NCBI RefSeq assembly: GCF_004358095.2
Contig: NZ_SMZJ02000004.1
Coordinates: forward strand, 163,031-227,030
Source: Seonamhaeicola sediminis
GTDB lineage: Bacteria > Bacteroidota > Bacteroidia > Flavobacteriales > Flavobacteriaceae
Direction: 5' to 3'
DNA: 64,000 nucleotides
Shown: positions 1 through 7,604 of the stretch, one piece after another
Numbering within the stretch: the first letter of the stretch is position 1
How the letters are laid out: every line of letters begins with the position of its first letter
Made by a program: the position numbers and the translations under genes
Notes under the pieces: model-generated
Told to the model about the DNA's origin: nothing
Database searches by the model: none
What the model saw: the letters and a program-made list of their open reading frames with translations, nothing else

Positions 1-1
1 G

Positions 2-106
2 AGAAGCAGGATCAAATTACTTTTAACCGACGATGTCGCACGTTTTGGCTCGAAGCCCGCAGAAGGCGATATTTTTAGGATAGGTTTTAGTAGTAATTTG
101 GTTTAA
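2..106 (+). CDS. C-terminal end of an unidentified protein (partial)
   Basis: An open frame runs from the window edge to a TAA at 104-106 and encodes 34 residues ending in DIFRIGFSSNLV. The composition looks protein-like, but I recognise no family. Another frame is open only to base 76. The next gene is prfA on the same strand, about 290 bases on, separated by a palindromic element. The region is more GC-rich than its surroundings, so it could instead be part of a repeat element. Confidence 0.3.
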   Translation, partial: RSRIKLLLTDDVARFGSKPAEGDIFRIGFSSNLV

Positions 107-112
107 CCCTGC

Positions 113-194
113 AGATGATAGCACATGCTTTAAGATGCATTGTCTGCGAAGCAGCGCAGATTAAAGTTCGCCTTTGGCGAATGTGCTATCATCT
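113..194. repeat. Three-hairpin palindromic (cruciform-like) element
   Basis: A perfect 14-base inverted repeat (AGATGATAGCACAT at 113-126 and its complement at 181-194) encloses shorter stems: a weak 4-base stem at 125-140, TCTGCG/CGCAGA at 143-160, and TTCGCC/GGCGAA at 167-181. The element has no open frame and is more GC-rich than its surroundings. It resembles a small non-coding repeat or MITE-like element, or a structured RNA upstream of prfA. No second copy was noticed in this window. Confidence 0.6.
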
Positions 195-370
195 AAAAGA
201 TAAAATCAGTTTTAATTGAGTTTATCAGCTGGTAAACGAAGGTAGTTGAAAATTTTTACAAAATCAAGTGGGTATCCTTTTTTACACACTTATTTTATAG
301 TTGCTTTTAGAACGTAAAGGCTATATTTTTTATACCATAATATCAACTATTATAAATTCATAATTTATCG

Positions 371-378
371 TATTTTTG
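371..378 (+). promoter_or_regulatory. Candidate -7 promoter box for prfA
   Basis: TATTTTTG matches the Bacteroidota -7 consensus TAnnTTTG and lies 21 bases before the prfA ATG. I see no clear TTTG -33 box at the expected distance. Confidence 0.4.
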
Positions 379-399
379 GTCACCAATTAAAAGAGGTAG

Positions 400-1473
400 A
401 TGTTAGAGAAACTACAAATAATAAAGCAGCGTTTTGATGAGGTAAGTGATTTGATAATACAACCAGATATCATCTCAGACCAAAAGCGTTATGTTGATCT
501 TAATAGAGAATATAAAGACTTAAGGATTTTAATGGATAAGCGCGATGCTTACATTGAATTAACAAATAATTTGGCCGAGGCTGAAGAGATTATTGCAGAT
601 GGTAGTGATCCTGAAATGGTTGACATGGCCAAAATGCAATATGAGGAAGCTAAAGAAGGTATTCCAAAACTAGAGGAGGAAATTAGGGTGTTACTTATCC
701 CTAAAGACCCTGAGGATGCTAAAAATGCTGTGGTAGAGTTACGGGCAGGCACTGGTGGAGATGAAGCCAGTATTTTTGCTGGCGATTTATTTAGAATGTA
801 CACTAAATATTGTGAAAGCAAAGGCTGGAATGTAAGCACAGTAGATTTTAGTGAGGGTACCAATGGTGGGTTTAAAGAAATTCAGTTTGAAGTAACGGGT
901 GAAGATGTTTACGGAACCCTAAAATTTGAAGCCGGTGTACACCGTGTACAACGCGTGCCGCAAACCGAAACACAAGGGCGTGTGCACACAAGTGCAGCAA
1001 CCGTAATGGTTTTTCCAGAAGCAGAGGAGTTTGATGTAGAAATAGACCCTAAAGATGTTCGTATAGATTACTTTTGTTCTTCGGGTCCGGGTGGGCAGTC
1101 TGTGAATACAACCTATTCTGCGGTACGTTTAACCCATATTCCAACGGGATTGGTAGCCCAATGTCAAGACCAAAAATCGCAGCATAAAAACAAAGAAAAG
1201 GCGTTTAGGGTTTTACGTTCTAGACTTTACGATTTAGAATTAGCTAAAAAGATGGAAGAAGATGCTGCAAAACGCGGTAGTATGGTATCATCTGGTGATA
1301 GAAGTGCCAAAATTAGAACCTATAACTATCCGCAAGGGCGTGTAACAGATCACCGTATTGGTTTAACACTTTATGATTTACAGAATATTGTAAACGGGGA
1401 TATTCAAAAAATAATTGATGAACTTATGCTTGCCGAAAATACTGAAAAGTTAAAGGCTGGTGAAAACCTGTAG
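400..1473 (+). CDS. prfA: Peptide chain release factor 1
   Basis: Class I release factor that reads UAA and UAG in the ribosomal A site and triggers hydrolysis of peptidyl-tRNA. At 357 aa it has the normal RF1 length. The catalytic GGQ motif is at residues 231-233 within [10 protein letters not shown], and the preceding AGTGGDEA and GVHRVQRVP segments are typical of the family. The ATG is preceded by a purine-rich stretch (aaaagaggtag). It is followed by an S23-type gene and pyrF on the same strand, a plausible co-transcribed group. RF2 is the alternative family, but the anticodon-loop region reads as RF1. Confidence 0.96.
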   Translation: MLEKLQIIKQRFDEVSDLIIQPDIISDQKRYVDLNREYKDLRILMDKRDAYIELTNNLAEAEEIIADGSDPEMVDMAKMQYEEAKEGIPKLEEEIRVLLIPKDPEDAKNAVVELRAGTGGDEASIFAGDLFRMYTKYCESKGWNVSTVDFSEGTNGGFKEIQFEVTGEDVYGTLKFEAGVHRVQRVPQTETQGRVHTSAATVMVFPEAEEFDVEIDPKDVRIDYFCSSGPGGQSVNTTYSAVRLTHIPTGLVAQCQDQKSQHKNKEKAFRVLRSRLYDLELAKKMEEDAAKRGSMVSSGDRSAKIRTYNYPQGRVTDHRIGLTLYDLQNIVNGDIQKIIDELMLAENTEKLKAGENL

Positions 1474-1519
1474 GTGTTAGGTTTTGATAAAAGGGTAGAA
1501 GGGTAAAAAGAAATAGTAA

Positions 1520-1879
1520 ATGAGGAATTTTAGAGAGTTAGATGTTTGGAAAGATTCTGTTGCTCTTGTTAAAAAAGTTTATGTATTAATAGACCATTTA
1601 CCCGAAACTGAAAAGTTTGGGTTGAAATCTCAAATTTCTAGGTGTGTTGTTTCAATACCAGCCAATATAGCTGAAGGTTGTGCTAAAGACTCTCAAAAAG
1701 ACTTTGTTAGGTTTTTACAAATAAGCCTAGGATCTGCTTTTGAGTTAGAAACTCATATTATAATTTGTTCCGAATTATCATATCTTACATATCCACAAGA
1801 ACTTATTGGAGAAATTAATGTGCTTCAAAAGAGAATAAAGTCTTTAATTAATTATTCAAAAAAAGTTGTCAATACCTAA
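1520..1879 (+). CDS. S23/IVP-type four helix bundle protein
   Basis: A 119-aa, almost entirely helical protein starting RELDVWKDSV, with the family signature SIPANIAEG at about residues 46-54 and a conserved R-x-x-S-x-x-S-P-like core. This matches the four-helix-bundle family (TIGR02436) that includes proteins encoded by intervening sequences of 23S rRNA and is related to the Avd accessory proteins of diversity-generating retroelements. Here it is free-standing: no rRNA, reverse transcriptase or template repeat is nearby. It sits between prfA and pyrF and is followed immediately by a C-rich tandem array. Its role is unknown; RNA or nucleic-acid binding is an inference from the family. Confidence 0.88.
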   Translation: MRNFRELDVWKDSVALVKKVYVLIDHLPETEKFGLKSQISRCVVSIPANIAEGCAKDSQKDFVRFLQISLGSAFELETHIIICSELSYLTYPQELIGEINVLQKRIKSLINYSKKVVNT

Positions 1880-1957
1880 AACCCCAAAACCCATAACCCA
1901 AAACCCATAACCCATAACCCAAAAACCCATAACCCAAAAACCCATAACCCAAAACCA
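1878..1957. repeat. C-rich tandem array, (A/T)AAACCC-type units
   Basis: About ten 7-8-base units alternating AAAACCC and ATAACCC fill the gap between the S23-type gene and pyrF. The pattern continues into the first pyrF codons (ATGACCCAAGACC). The reverse strand has more than ten GGG runs spaced by 4-5 bases, which is compatible with intramolecular G-quadruplexes. The array forms the immediate 5' leader of pyrF. Confidence 0.9.
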
Positions 1958-2770
1958 ATGACCCAAGACCAATTAGTTAAAGAAATCAAGAGAAAACAAT
2001 CCTTTTTATGTATTGGATTGGATGTAGATTTAAATAAAATTCCTGAGCATCTTTTAAAAGAAGATGACCCTATTTTTGCATTTAATAAAGCTATTATTGA
2101 CGCAACGCATCATTTGTGCGTAGCATACAAACCCAATACAGCATTTTATGAAGCTTACGGTATTAAAGGTTGGCAGGCTTTAGAAAAGACTATTAATTAC
2201 TTAAATGAAAATTATCCTGAAATCTTCACTATTGCAGATGCAAAACGAGGAGATATTGGTAATACAAGTACCATGTACGCTAAAGCGTTTTTTGAAGATT
2301 TAGCTTTCGATTCTGTTACGGTGGCCCCTTATATGGGGAAAGATTCGGTAGAGCCTTTTCTAGCTTTTGAAAACAAACACACGATACTTTTGGCCTTAAC
2401 TTCTAATCAAGGGGCGTTTGATTTTCAAACAAAAAAGGTTGAAAACCAAGAGTTATATAAACAGGTTCTAGAGACTTCCAAAACGTGGGCTCATGCTGAA
2501 AACTTGATGTATGTTGTTGGTGCTACTAAGGCTGAATACTTAGCTGAAATTCGTCAAATAATTCCCGATAGCTTTTTATTGGTTCCAGGGGTTGGAGCAC
2601 AAGGAGGGAATCTTCAGGACGTTTGTAAATATGGAATGAATGATTCTGTTGGATTACTTATAAATTCTTCAAGAGGTATTATTTATGCTTCAAATGAGCA
2701 CAACTTTGCCCTTGCTGCAGCTAAAAAAGCAGCAGAACTTCAGCAAGAAATGAAAGTTATTTTAGGTTAG
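1958..2770 (+). CDS. pyrF: Orotidine 5'-phosphate decarboxylase (type 2)
   Basis: Converts orotidine monophosphate to UMP, the last step of de novo pyrimidine synthesis. The 270-aa length and the motifs CIGLDVD (near residue 20), KPNTAFYE and [12 protein letters not shown] identify the larger type 2 OMP decarboxylase class; the DAKRGD segment carries catalytic Asp/Lys residues. The ATG lies at the end of the C-rich array, so expression could be affected by array length (inference). The stop overlaps by a few bases the 3' end of a possible small reverse-strand gene. Confidence 0.95.
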   Translation: MTQDQLVKEIKRKQSFLCIGLDVDLNKIPEHLLKEDDPIFAFNKAIIDATHHLCVAYKPNTAFYEAYGIKGWQALEKTINYLNENYPEIFTIADAKRGDIGNTSTMYAKAFFEDLAFDSVTVAPYMGKDSVEPFLAFENKHTILLALTSNQGAFDFQTKKVENQELYKQVLETSKTWAHAENLMYVVGATKAEYLAEIRQIIPDSFLLVPGVGAQGGNLQDVCKYGMNDSVGLLINSSRGIIYASNEHNFALAAAKKAAELQQEMKVILG

Positions 2771-2913
2771 ATACTTGTTTTTAAATCTTTAGAGTATTCA
2801 ACCTTACTAAGGTCATCAACAAAATTATTGATTCTTCTTTCAATGTCTTTTAAACTTAAAGCTTTACTTAGGTTGGGTTTTATTTTTCCCACTTTACAGA
2901 ATTGATTGTTCAT
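2767..2913 (-). CDS. Possible small protein, 48 aa
   Basis: A reverse-strand frame starts with ATG at 2913 and encodes a 48-residue charged, helix-prone peptide ([20 protein letters not shown] then [19 protein letters not shown]). It stops at 2767, overlapping the convergent pyrF stop by four bases. Heptad-like hydrophobic spacing and the lack of any other explanation for the interval support it. I recognise no family, and it could be non-coding. Another small reverse-strand gene follows upstream. Confidence 0.4.
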   Translation of the reverse strand: MNNQFCKVGKIKPNLSKALSLKDIERRINNFVDDLSKVEYSKDLKTSI

Positions 2914-2990
2914 AACGTTTTTATTATACTATAAAGTACGAAAAATTTCGTGGTTTGGATGTAAGAAAAACGTTAAATAATTAATAAGGC

Positions 2991-3185
2991 TTAAGAAGAA
3001 GGAGCGATATCTCTGGAAAGATAATTTAAGCGGTTAATCTCATCTAAAACCTCTAGGGCTTTGTATTCTGAAAAATCGCTTAAGGCAAAATCGGTTTGCC
3101 TCAAATTATAAGCCTGCTCAACAAGTTCTTTGTAACGTTTGTCAAGTGCCTTTTTACGACCCCTAATGAAATCTGACCTGCTCAT
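2991..3185 (-). CDS. Small helical protein, resembles Lacal_2735 family
   Basis: A 64-aa charged, helical protein without signal peptide or membrane segment. The pattern RYKELVEQAYNLRQTDFALS followed by a second helix resembles the short Lacal_2735-type proteins of flavobacteria (roughly 60 aa, function unknown). That link rests on memory of the family's layout and is uncertain. ATG start at 3185. It stands apart from its neighbours, with the DUF4197 lipoprotein gene upstream on the same strand. Confidence 0.6.
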   Translation of the reverse strand: MSRSDFIRGRKKALDKRYKELVEQAYNLRQTDFALSDFSEYKALEVLDEINRLNYLSRDIAPSS

Positions 3186-3271
3186 TTGTTGTGAATAACA
3201 AGTAATTAAATATACATTTTTTATTTTAATATAAAAAGCGTCCTTTTAATATTTTGTTGAATTGATAGCTG

Positions 3272-3976
3272 TTAGTCCTGTAACGCAAAAACCTTTTTTA
3301 ATAAATCTGTTGTTCTAGAAGAAAGTTTAGTTCTAATGTCTTTTTCTTCAATAGCTATCATAGTATAAACACCTTTTAAAGCTTCTTTGGTAACATAGTC
3401 CGTTAAGTCTGGGTTTACATCATTTGTAAGAGGTAAACTGTTGTATTTAGTAATTAAGTTTTTCCAAATATCATCGGCCCCAACTTTACTAAATGAGCTT
3501 TTAATTACAGGATTGAATTTAGCATATAAAGCTGTTTCAGTTTTATTATTTAAGTAGTTGGTGGCAGCATTATCATCACCTAATAAAATGTTTTTAGCGT
3601 CTGCAAAAGTAATGTCTTTAACCGCATCAACAAAAATAGGAGTGGCTTCTTTTACGGCATCTTCGGCTGCTCTATTTAACACTTTCAAGCCTTCATCGGC
3701 TAATTTACTTAACCCAATATCTCGTAAGGTTTTGTCAACTTTTTGTAGTTCTTCTGGTAATAAAATTTTAACTAGTTCATTTTTGAAAAAACCATCCTTT
3801 TGAGTAAGTTTACTCACCTGTTTGTCTATTCCAAAGTTTAGTGCTTGTCTTAATCCAGAGGCAACTTCAGTATTGCTAATACCGCCGCTTTGGGGTAATT
3901 CATTAATAACTTGTTGTAATTCTGCACACGCAGTAAGATTGAAGATAAGTAATAAGGTTAATAATTTTCGGGACAT
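3272..3976 (-). CDS. DUF4197 domain lipoprotein
   Basis: A 234-aa exported protein with a lipoprotein signal peptide and lipobox LTAC (Cys at about residue 17). The body is helical and matches the DUF4197 layout: a GLRQALNFGIDKQV helix, a KVDKTLRDIGLS region, a KEATPIFVDAVKDITFADA segment and a GVYTMIAIEEKDIR C-terminus. It is probably anchored in the outer or inner membrane facing the periplasm. Function is unknown. A terminator-like hairpin lies just upstream of its start and so does not belong to this gene. Confidence 0.85.
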   Translation of the reverse strand: MSRKLLTLLLIFNLTACAELQQVINELPQSGGISNTEVASGLRQALNFGIDKQVSKLTQKDGFFKNELVKILLPEELQKVDKTLRDIGLSKLADEGLKVLNRAAEDAVKEATPIFVDAVKDITFADAKNILLGDDNAATNYLNNKTETALYAKFNPVIKSSFSKVGADDIWKNLITKYNSLPLTNDVNPDLTDYVTKEALKGVYTMIAIEEKDIRTKLSSRTTDLLKKVFALQD

Positions 3977-4004
3977 AATTTTTGTTTTAAATATATGAAA
4001 ATAA

Positions 4005-4034
4005 AAAAGACACCTTGAGAGAAAGATGTCTTTT
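4005..4034. terminator. Terminator-like hairpin between divergent genes
   Basis: AAAAGACACCTT (4005-4016) pairs with AAGATGTCTTTT (4023-4034) with one mismatch, and the reverse strand continues into a U-rich tail. It lies between the divergent DUF4197 and TlpA-like genes, so no annotated gene ends here. Confidence 0.55.
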
Positions 4035-4205
4035 CTTCAGTTTTAAATTAAACAATCCCTCATGATTTCTTTAAATTGTTTTAGTCTTTAATGTTACGAC
4101 CCTTGGTGTTGAATAAAGTCACTATATTTCAAGTTTTTTATGGTTTTTTACTGTATATAATTTTTTAGCATAATATTTGTTATACTTGTATAAAATGAGA
4201 ATACG

Positions 4206-5324
4206 TTGAGAATTAAAATATTTTTAATATTAATATTTGGCTTTAAAATTTCGGCAGGACAAATAAAGGTTTCTAGCTTTATCAATAAGTCAAGCATTGC
4301 TAAGGAAGAGTATAATAAACTTTATTTTGTAGATTTTTGGGCTACTTGGTGTGGACCATGCATTCATGTGTCAAAATATTTAGAAACTTTACAGAAAAAA
4401 TACCCTAAAGATTTTTACATAGTTTCTTTAAGTGAAGAGAATCCAGAACTTGTAAAGAAATTTGCAAAAAAGCATAACATGAAACTCGCTGTTGCTATAG
4501 ATTTTGATGGAGAAACGTTTCATAAGAATAATATTAGAAGTTTGCCCTATGGAATTTTATACAATGCTAGTGGAAAAATGCTTTGGGAGGGACATCCCGC
4601 AGAGATCAAAGATTATCATATTGATAAATATTTAAGACAGAATAGTAAAAGAGCTAGTTTTAACAAAATGTTTGTTATTGAAAATAGTGACTCATTAAAA
4701 ATTGAAGAAGCTTATAGCCCAATTAAAGATTTTGAATTTGCAGAGCTAGAAAGCAAAGAGGATGTTGAGAGTTTAGAGGTGATTCATTCTGAGGGTTTTA
4801 TGGAATTAAAAGGAAGCTTGCAAAATATTTTGTCTTATTCTAATAAGGTTTATAAAAATCAAATTAAGATTACTTCAGATTTAAATAAGCATTATAGAAT
4901 GTATTTTAAGTATGGTTCTAATGCTTATTTAAATATGAATAATACTATTTTAATGGCCTTAAAATTAAAAGAAGAAAAGAGTTTGGGCAATGGTGATGTT
5001 ATATTTTTAAACTTTAGAAATGCTACACTTTGGGATAAATCTCAAATAGATTGGGGAGAGAATAATAAAAAATATCTTATTGGAAACACAGAGATTGAAG
5101 CTGATAATGTTTCTTTAGCTGATATGTTTTATAAGCTATCTAGTATTTTGGAAACCCCTATTGTTTTAGATGATAAAAGCTCAAGCACAGAATTACACGA
5201 TTGGCAAATACATTATAAGTATTTTGATTTAATGGTTTCTAACCTTAGTGACACTTATGGTATAAAAGTAGATAAACAAATTGCGAGTTTCCCAGAGTAC
5301 ATAATAACAAAAAAGGCACCCTGA
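4206..5324 (+). CDS. TlpA/thioredoxin-like exported protein with DUF3738-like C-terminus
   Basis: A 372-aa exported protein. Residues 1-18 form a signal peptide, and residues about 20-150 form a thioredoxin fold with the redox motif WCGPC (Cys49 and Cys52) in DFWATWCGPC. The last 90 residues (an SLADMFYKLSSIL helix, then YFDLMVSNLSDTYGIKV) resemble the DUF3738-type domain found fused to TlpA in Bacteroidota; this is an inference. The likely role is disulfide reduction in the periplasm. The start is TTG at 4206: the nearby ATG at 4195 is in another frame and stops after four codons. The stop codon lies in the loop of a terminator hairpin. Confidence 0.82.
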   Translation: MRIKIFLILIFGFKISAGQIKVSSFINKSSIAKEEYNKLYFVDFWATWCGPCIHVSKYLETLQKKYPKDFYIVSLSEENPELVKKFAKKHNMKLAVAIDFDGETFHKNNIRSLPYGILYNASGKMLWEGHPAEIKDYHIDKYLRQNSKRASFNKMFVIENSDSLKIEEAYSPIKDFEFAELESKEDVESLEVIHSEGFMELKGSLQNILSYSNKVYKNQIKITSDLNKHYRMYFKYGSNAYLNMNNTILMALKLKEEKSLGNGDVIFLNFRNATLWDKSQIDWGENNKKYLIGNTEIEADNVSLADMFYKLSSILETPIVLDDKSSSTELHDWQIHYKYFDLMVSNLSDTYGIKVDKQIASFPEYIITKKAP

Positions 5325-5332
5325 GGTGCCTT
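5313..5332. terminator. Bidirectional terminator containing the upstream gene's stop codon
   Basis: AAGGCACC (5313-5320) pairs perfectly with GGTGCCTT (5325-5332). The four-base loop CTGA includes the TGA stop of the TlpA-like gene. An A-run before the stem gives a U-tail on the reverse strand, so it can serve both convergent genes. Confidence 0.75.
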
Positions 5333-5355
5333 AAATATACTGAATCAGCTATTAA

Positions 5356-6453
5356 TTAGTTACTTAGAACTCTGAATTCAGTACGTCTGTTTTTTTGATG
5401 CTCAGCTTCAGAACATTCTACACCATTAGAACAACGATTAACCAATCTTGTTTCTCCGTAGCCTTTAGCAGATAATCTACTTCTAGATATTCCTTTAGAA
5501 ACTAAGTAGTTAACAACAGAGTTTGCACGTTGTTGAGATAAAGACATATTGTAATCATCATTTCCTCTAGAGTCTGTATGAGACATTAACTCTATGCTAA
5601 CTGGTTTGCTTTTTAATAATGGTAATAAAGTTTCGTCTATAATCTTCTTAGATGCAGCCGTTATGCGGGCACTAGCCAATTCGTAAAATATAGGTAATAC
5701 ATTGGCATCTAATAAACCACAATCTACTTCTTCCCAAGTAGTAATACCTCCTTTTTTAGCTAAAACAGTTCTTGTTACTGTTTTTGTTTTAGCAGGCACA
5801 GTAGCACTTTTAGTAAATGCAGGCGTATCTACAACTTGTCTTTTAATTGTTGAATATTTAGCAGGTATTTCTCTTTCTTCCATACGGGCAGGTGTTTTTA
5901 TAACTTGCTTTGTATAAGTAGTAGTAATTTCTGCAACAGGAACATTGTTAGTAGATGCATCATTAGCTAAAGTAGTAAAGCTTACATCTTTATATTGCGC
6001 TGGATATTCAACGAAACATGCTACAACACAATCATCTTTATTTGGAGAACCGCAAGTGGTTTCTTTGTATTCCCAACCAGAAGTTTTGGGATAAACTTCG
6101 AAAGTTTTAGAATCTGCCTCAAAAGTAGCTGGGTTTACAGTTAAATCATTTCGTTTTTCTTTCTTAATATAAGAAACCTCAACCGTTTCGTAAACAGCAG
6201 GAACATAAATTAATTCTTTGGTAGCTTCTTTAATTAACACACGCTCTTCAACAGTCTTGTAAGTTGCAGGTACAACTTCAAGTTTAGTGTATGCAGGATA
6301 TACTTCTATAGTTTCGGTTACATCTTTAAACTCGTCTTTTGTAATACATTTAACATAGCACTTTCCAGGTTCTGGATTTTCAGGTAAATTTTGGGCTTGA
6401 GAATACCCTATGCCTAATATAAAAGCTAGACATAAAAATAAATTTGTTTTCAT
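5356..6453 (-). CDS. OmpA family protein with repetitive Pro-Ala beta region
   Basis: A 365-aa outer-membrane/periplasmic protein. It has a signal peptide (MKTNLFLCLAFILGIGYSQA), a middle region of about residues 45-240 built from repeated strands of the type xVPAxYxTVxxxV, and a C-terminal OmpA peptidoglycan-binding domain (about 255-365). That domain has SHTDSRGNDDYN, LSQQRANSVVNYL and SAKGYGE, including the Asp and Arg normally used to bind diaminopimelate. Two cysteine-rich patches (CYVKC; CGSPNKDDCVVAC) suggest disulfides. There is no obvious 8-strand barrel, so it may be a periplasmic anchor rather than a porin. Confidence 0.88.
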   Translation of the reverse strand: MKTNLFLCLAFILGIGYSQAQNLPENPEPGKCYVKCITKDEFKDVTETIEVYPAYTKLEVVPATYKTVEERVLIKEATKELIYVPAVYETVEVSYIKKEKRNDLTVNPATFEADSKTFEVYPKTSGWEYKETTCGSPNKDDCVVACFVEYPAQYKDVSFTTLANDASTNNVPVAEITTTYTKQVIKTPARMEEREIPAKYSTIKRQVVDTPAFTKSATVPAKTKTVTRTVLAKKGGITTWEEVDCGLLDANVLPIFYELASARITAASKKIIDETLLPLLKSKPVSIELMSHTDSRGNDDYNMSLSQQRANSVVNYLVSKGISRSRLSAKGYGETRLVNRCSNGVECSEAEHQKNRRTEFRVLSN

Positions 6454-6535
6454 AAAATTAAAATTAAGTTAATTACTTCTTTTAAGACACTATAAGTGAA
6501 TTAAGTCACATTTCTGAATATTAAAAAAATGAGAA

Positions 6536-6543
6536 CAAAAGTA
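6536..6543 (-). promoter_or_regulatory. Candidate -7 promoter box for the OmpA-like gene
   Basis: The reverse strand reads TACTTTTG, an exact match to TAnnTTTG, about 83 bases upstream of the ATG at 6453. No clear -33 TTTG was found. Confidence 0.4.
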
Positions 6544-6603
6544 TAAACAAGTGTAAATCCTTGTGAATTGTGCGTTAAAGTTCTGGTGGTAAATGACTTA
6601 AGA

Positions 6604-7458
6604 TTAAGAAAAAATTACGGTCTTATTATTATAAACCATTACTTTTCTATCTGCGTGAAGTTTTACGGCGTTGGCTAAAACTATTTTTTCAAGATCACGT
6701 CCTTTAGCAATAAGATCAGGAATGGAATGCGCATGTGTTACTCGTGTTACATCCTGCTCTATAATGGGGCCGGCATCTAATTCTTCCGTAACATAATGAC
6801 TGGTAGCACCTATAATTTTCACCCCACGTTTGTATGCTGAATGATAGGGTTTTGCACCCACAAAAGCAGGTAAGAACGAGTGGTGTATATTTATGATTTT
6901 GTTAGGGTATTTATCTATTAGTTTTGGGGATATTATTTGCATATACCTAGCCAAAACAACAAAATCTATGTTGTGTTCTTCAAGTAGTTTTAATTGTTCT
7001 TCCTCTGCTTTGCTTTTAGAGTCTTTGGTAACTGGGATGTGGTAAAATGGAATATTGAAATTATCTGCTATTGGTTTTAGGTTATTGTGATTGCTTATAA
7101 TGAAAGGGATTTCTAAATTAAGCTCTCCAGAATTATAACGTCCCAGTAAATCATATAAACAGTGATCATACTTTGAAATAAATAAGGCCATTTTTGGCTT
7201 TTTTTCCGAAGAATAAATGCGCCATTTCATCTCAAATTTTGCTGCAAGTACATCCTTAAAAGCTTCTTTAAACGCTTCGGTTGAAAAGGTTTTAGATGAA
7301 AATTCGCTTTCCAAGCGCATAAAAAAAATATTTTGCTCTCTATCAACGTGTTGGTCTATATATACAATATTACCGTTTTGGTGGGCAATAAAATTAGTTA
7401 CAGAGGCAATGATGTTTGGTTGATCATTACAATTAATTAAAATAGTAATCTTATTCAT
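6604..7458 (-). CDS. purU: Formyltetrahydrofolate deformylase
   Basis: Hydrolyses 10-formyl-tetrahydrofolate to formate and tetrahydrofolate, balancing one-carbon pools and feeding formate to purine synthesis. The 284 aa comprise an N-terminal ACT regulatory domain (about 1-85) and a formyltransferase-fold domain. The signature INIHHSFLPAF carries catalytic His residues, and GATSHYVTEELDAGPII carries the conserved Asp. GAR transformylase (PurN) shares the catalytic fold but lacks the ACT domain, so PurU is favoured. It is divergent from icmF. Confidence 0.95.
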   Translation of the reverse strand: MNKITILINCNDQPNIIASVTNFIAHQNGNIVYIDQHVDREQNIFFMRLESEFSSKTFSTEAFKEAFKDVLAAKFEMKWRIYSSEKKPKMALFISKYDHCLYDLLGRYNSGELNLEIPFIISNHNNLKPIADNFNIPFYHIPVTKDSKSKAEEEQLKLLEEHNIDFVVLARYMQIISPKLIDKYPNKIINIHHSFLPAFVGAKPYHSAYKRGVKIIGATSHYVTEELDAGPIIEQDVTRVTHAHSIPDLIAKGRDLEKIVLANAVKLHADRKVMVYNNKTVIFS

Positions 7459-7604
7459 AGGGTTTTACTTATTTCAGGTGGTAAAATTAGCTTAAAAAAG
7501 TAGTTATGCTAATCTTATCTTTAAATTTTGAAAATAATTGATAATCCTTAGTTTTTTTTGAATATTTCGTAAATTGCATATAGTGAATTGATATTTTTTT
7601 ATAA

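Noticed and set aside
1520-1879. Intervening sequence inside a 23S rRNA gene
   Set aside because: Flanks are the coding sequences of prfA and pyrF; no rRNA sequence is present.
1878-1957. CRISPR-like array
   Set aside because: Units are only 7-8 bases with no unique spacers and no cas genes nearby; it is a simple tandem repeat.
1520-1957. Diversity-generating retroelement accessory locus
   Set aside because: No reverse transcriptase, template repeat or variable-repeat target is found in the window.
4195-4206. ATG start for the TlpA-like protein at 4195
   Set aside because: It is in a different frame and stops after four codons.
7459-7604. Cobalamin riboswitch upstream of icmF
   Set aside because: The interval is 146 AT-rich bases with no B12-box-like segment or multi-stem structure; B12 is a cofactor here, not evidence of a riboswitch.
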